This document shows, piece by piece, positions 14,521-16,426 of a DNA stretch of 16,426 nucleotides (the first letter of the stretch is position 1; each line of letters begins with the position of its first letter). Source of the stretch: an uncultured cyanobacterium (GTDB lineage Bacteria; Cyanobacteriota; Cyanobacteriia; PCC-6307; Cyanobiaceae). The stretch is taken from positions 1-16,426 of the forward strand of contig CAIZOZ010000120.1 in the NCBI GenBank assembly GCA_903934745.1. Direction: 5' to 3'. The notes under the pieces are model-generated. The model made no database searches, had not been told where the DNA came from, and saw only the letters and a program-made list of their open reading frames with translations. The translations under genes and the position numbers were made by a program.

Positions 14521-14599
14521 CGTTACGGCCCCACACCACCATGGCGATCGAGAAGGTGAACATGGCCGCCAGGGAGGCCCAACCGAGGGTGATCAACAT
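14498..14599 (-). CDS. petN: Cytochrome b6-f complex subunit VIII
   Basis: PetN is one of the four small single-helix subunits of the thylakoid cytochrome b6f complex, which passes electrons from plastoquinol to plastocyanin or cytochrome c6. The complete 33-residue protein reads MLITLGWASLAAMFTFSI followed by AMVVWGRNGDNSLDF. This is a near-exact family sequence, with the conserved WASL, the helix, and the VVWGRNGxxS tail. The ATG is at 14599 and the TGA ends at 14498. No clear ribosome site is visible just upstream. It is divergent from clpS, about 57-69 bases away depending on the clpS start, and its 3' end holds the start of the 55-residue membrane protein. Identity is secure despite the short length. 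Confidence 0.96.
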   Translation of the reverse strand: MLITLGWASLAAMFTFSIAMVVWGRNGDNSLDF

Positions 14600-14637
14600 C
14601 GGTGACTTGCGCCGGGAACAACTCGTGCATGATACCT

Positions 14638-14650
14638 AGGCTTCAAGCCT
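14638..14650. promoter_or_regulatory. Palindrome AGGCTT-C-AAGCCT between petN and clpS
   Basis: A perfect 13-base inverted repeat lies in the short divergent gap shared by petN and clpS. A TATCAT (minus strand, 14628-14633) next to it could be a -10 element for petN. The site could serve either gene; no regulator is assigned. Confidence 0.35.
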
Positions 14651-14668
14651 GAATCCGTGCGGGATGCG

Positions 14669-14992
14669 ATGGCCGTCACCCTTGCCACCAGTTCGGGGGA
14701 AACTCCTGCCGGTTCGCCCACCGCTGTTCAGGAGCGTCAGCTGAACCGCCAGCCCTATCCGAACTACCGGGTGATCGTGCTGGATGATGACGTCAACACC
14801 TTTCAGCATGTCGTTGATTGTCTGGTGCGCCACATCCCGGCCATGCTGCCCGACCTGGCCTGGACGCTCGCCCACCGCATCGATTCGCAGGGAGCGGCCA
14901 CCGTCTGGCGAGGGCCCCAGGAGCAGGCAGAGCTCTACCACCAGGTTCTGGGAGCGGAGGGGCTGACCATGGCTCCGCTGGAACGCGATTGA
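14669..14992 (+). CDS. clpS: ATP-dependent Clp protease adaptor ClpS
   Basis: ClpS binds the ClpA/ClpC chaperone and delivers N-degron substrates to the Clp protease. The 107-residue product has a disordered N-terminus of about 30 residues and then the ClpS fold: PNYRVIVLDDDVNTFQHVVD (31-50), LAWTLAHRIDSQGAATVW (63-80) and EQAELYHQVL (85-94), ending GLTMAPLERD. By eye, positions matching E. coli Asn34 and His66, which hold the substrate amino group, are Asp39 and Asp72 here. This suggests altered specificity, as reported for a second, divergent ClpS in some cyanobacteria. I chose the ATG at 14669; the GTG at 14657 would add four residues. It is divergent from petN. The DUF2103-like gene begins 25 bases after its stop, probably in one operon. 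Confidence 0.93.
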   Translation: MAVTLATSSGETPAGSPTAVQERQLNRQPYPNYRVIVLDDDVNTFQHVVDCLVRHIPAMLPDLAWTLAHRIDSQGAATVWRGPQEQAELYHQVLGAEGLTMAPLERD

Positions 14993-15017
14993 AACCCTTT
15001 TGCTTGGAGCCAGGATC

Positions 15018-15299
15018 ATGGGACGGGTGGTGATCACCCACAGCACCTACATCGAGGGGTTGATTCCGCTGCTCAAACAACTGGCCCAGGAGCGTGGGAT
15101 CGACACGGTGACCCCCGCCGTGATCAGCCGGGTGCGGGGTCGCAGCACCAGCCTGCGACTGCGGATTTCAACCCCGATCACCGGCGGCTACAAACTGGTG
15201 GCGCGCCGTGGCACCAGTGCCCAGGAGGTGTTTGTCGTCACCGCCCGGGAACGGGAGGATCTGCAGCTGCTGCTGGATGGGCTCGTTCCTGGGCGCTGA
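15018..15299 (+). CDS. DUF2103-like small protein
   Basis: This 93-residue soluble protein matches the pattern I associate with DUF2103, annotated in databases as a predicted metal-binding protein of unknown role. It starts MGRVVITHSTYIEGLIPLL, continues VTPAVISRVRGRSTSLRLRI and has TGGYKLVARRGTSAQEVFVV. No function has been established that I know of. The His in ITHST and the conserved basic residues could bind metal or nucleic acid; this is inference. The ATG at 15018 is chosen because the family starts at MGR; an in-frame start at 15000 adds six residues. It follows clpS closely on the same strand and converges with the next gene, 20 bases away. Confidence 0.75.
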   Translation: MGRVVITHSTYIEGLIPLLKQLAQERGIDTVTPAVISRVRGRSTSLRLRISTPITGGYKLVARRGTSAQEVFVVTAREREDLQLLLDGLVPGR

Positions 15300-15319
15300 G
15301 GCCCGAGTCGAGGGCGAGT

Positions 15320-15715
15320 TCAGGAGCCCAGCAACGTGGTGGGCTGCTGAGCTCGCTCGTAGACCGCCGCCGCCGTGAAGCGACACCAGGCGCCGCCATC
15401 TCGAAACCAGGGTTCGCCGTTTTCCAGGGTGAGGTCGTCCGGCCGCAGTTGCCAGTGCTGTTCCAGGTAGGTCTGGTAGGTCTGGGCCTCCAGCTGGGGC
15501 CCCTGCCAGTGCACCAGGGCGAAGCTCAGGGCGCGCATCCGCATGGCACCGTCGCTTGCCTCCTGGATCTCCTCCTGCAACAGGAAGGTGCGGAAGCGTT
15601 CGGCTGCCGTGCCCTCGAGACAATACTTGCGCAGATAGAGCGCTCTGGCCCTGGGGAACACCGGCCCCGGCGCGCTGCTGAGCAGCTGCTCGAAGGCCTG
15701 TTGAAAGATGATCAT
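15320..15715 (-). CDS. Conserved-looking protein of unknown function, 131 residues
   Basis: I cannot name this protein. The product starts MIIFQQAFEQLLSSAPGPVF and is soluble, with no signal peptide or membrane span. It is predicted to be mostly helical at first (ARALYLRKYCLEGTAAERFR), then to have a Gln/Tyr-rich helix (EAQTYQTYLEQHW). A compact end follows: NGEPWFRDGGAWCRFTAAAVYE. The composition, with clustered Trp, Phe and Tyr, is that of a folded domain and not a chance frame. I chose the ATG at 15715; the frame runs open for 80 more codons upstream, but that part is Arg/Ser/Pro-rich and looks untranslated. It converges with the DUF2103-like gene and lies downstream of purK across a gap of about 305 bases. 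Confidence 0.7.
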   Translation of the reverse strand: MIIFQQAFEQLLSSAPGPVFPRARALYLRKYCLEGTAAERFRTFLLQEEIQEASDGAMRMRALSFALVHWQGPQLEAQTYQTYLEQHWQLRPDDLTLENGEPWFRDGGAWCRFTAAAVYERAQQPTTLLGS

Positions 15716-16020
15716 CACGGCAGGGGAACAGCGATCGACAGGCCAATGACCGCCGTGACCGGAAAGCCGCAGGCGGGAAGCAACAGCCAACCATCCACGC
15801 CATGGCTGGCAAAAAGGGTCGATGGCCAAAAGGGGTGGACCGCCATGCCGTCTTGCCCCAGTGTTCGACCTGGATGAACCAGAAGGGGAGTCAGGGGCGG
15901 GGCTTCGTTTCCGACTACGAGGTCGGTTTACGTTGCCGTCGCTGAAGACCCCCATGTCGAAAGGGAGTCAGATCAGAAAACTGTGAAAGGCAGTCACCAA
16001 CACAGCAGTCCGAGGAAACT
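15716..16020. other. Gene-free stretch of about 305 bases between purK and the 131-residue gene
   Basis: I see no family-like coding frame here. A hairpin, CCGAC (15911-15915), loop TACGAG, GTCGG (15922-15926), is flanked by CGTTT and TTTACG and could extend. Two near-copies of an 11-mer, AGGGGAGTCAG near 15883 and AAGGGAGTCAG near 15961, form a direct repeat about 78 bases apart. No tRNA, canonical terminator or clear promoter pair is visible. A leader of the 131-residue gene or a small RNA is possible. Confidence 0.5.
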
Positions 16021-16426
16021 CTAAGCCCTTCGGCCAGAATCTGGAGCCCCCTGCAGGGGCCAGATCGCCCGCACCTCGGCCAGCCGGCGCTCCAGCTCTT
16101 CGGCCCGCTCCACCAGGGTGGGGGACTCCAGAACCAGGGTGAGGTGGCCCAGCTTGCGGCCCGGATGGGCCTGCCGTTTGCCATACCAGTGCAGGCTCGC
16201 CCCGGGCAGGGCCGCCAGGCGCTGGCGCAACTCGGCGTAAGTAGAGCTGGAGGCTTCGAAGCCCAGCAGATTGACCATCACCGCTCCGGAGATCTGGGGT
16301 TCCACCGAAGCCAGGGGCAAGCCGGCCACGATTCGCACCTGCTGCTCAAACTGACTGGAGCGACAGGCTTCGATCGTGAAATGGCCGGAGTTGTGGGTGC
16401 GCGGGGCCAGCTCATTCACCTGCAGA
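16021..16426 (-). CDS. purK: 5-(carboxyamino)imidazole ribonucleotide synthase (C-terminal part, cut by window edge)
   Basis: PurK uses ATP and bicarbonate to convert aminoimidazole ribonucleotide to its N5-carboxy form in purine synthesis. The window holds the last 135 residues. They begin LQVNELAPRTHNSGHFTIEA, the strongly conserved ATP-grasp metal and substrate segment of PurK. Then come SSQFEQQVRIVAGLPL, a AVMVNLLG segment, and LHWYGKRQAHPGRKLGHLTL, the conserved C-terminal domain. The TAG stop is at 16021-16023. The N-terminal two thirds (about 260 residues) lies beyond the right edge. No truncation is apparent within what is visible. It is on the same strand as the 131-residue gene downstream, across a long gap. 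Confidence 0.95.
   Translation of the reverse strand, partial: LQVNELAPRTHNSGHFTIEACRSSQFEQQVRIVAGLPLASVEPQISGAVMVNLLGFEASSSTYAELRQRLAALPGASLHWYGKRQAHPGRKLGHLTLVLESPTLVERAEELERRLAEVRAIWPLQGAPDSGRRA

Noticed and set aside
15716..15955. 80-codon upstream extension of the 131-residue gene
   Set aside because: The region is Arg/Ser/Pro-rich with no folded-domain pattern and looks like leader sequence.
1..16426. Mobile element, phage or defence island
   Set aside because: No transposase, integrase, terminal inverted repeats, tRNA-linked attachment site or defence gene was seen; gene content is housekeeping.

Overview
The window is GC-rich and gene-dense, and it comes from a cyanobacterium, most likely a picocyanobacterium of the Synechococcus/Cyanobium group. 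The evidence is petN (cytochrome b6f subunit VIII), thf1/psb29, an FtsH2-type thylakoid protease, a DUF1830-like protein, and a pyruvate kinase with the extra C-terminal phosphohistidine-type domain. The high GC argues against Prochlorococcus. I see no mobile element, CRISPR array, rRNA or tRNA. The genes look intact; only dxs and purK are cut, by the window edges.

Left part (1-4979): the 5' part of dxs (minus strand, isoprenoid precursors) is divergent from a plus-strand run of ilvA (isoleucine synthesis), scpB (chromosome condensation, with an unusually long low-complexity N-terminus) and a YggT-family membrane protein. A 16-bp tandem repeat array lies between the YggT gene and a convergent exported-protein gene.

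Middle (4368-8993): the exported protein is coupled to a MazG-like pyrophosphohydrolase on the minus strand through a TGATG overlap. The MazG-like gene is divergent from pyk (pyruvate kinase). An orphan MacB/FtsX-type permease and a small DUF1830-like protein follow on the plus strand.

Right-centre (9085-15299): this is a proteostasis and photosynthesis neighbourhood. It holds ftsH, clpP (convergent, separated by two hairpin terminators) and thf1/psb29 (divergent from clpP). A membrane-anchored protein of unknown function follows on the minus strand. Then come a 55-residue single-span membrane protein overlapping the end of petN, petN itself, clpS (divergent from petN) and a DUF2103-like protein. 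In Synechocystis, Thf1/Psb29 is needed for normal FtsH2/FtsH3 levels. ClpS feeds substrates to Clp chaperones acting with ClpP, so FtsH, its helper, ClpP and a Clp adaptor sit within about 6 kb.

Right end (15320-16426): a 131-residue conserved-looking protein of unknown function, a gene-free stretch of about 305 bases, and the C-terminal part of purK (purine synthesis), all on the minus strand.

No clearly new system is evident. The best leads are the small membrane protein nested on petN, the altered binding residues in ClpS, the ScpB extension, the hairpin repeat array, and the palindrome just upstream of ftsH.
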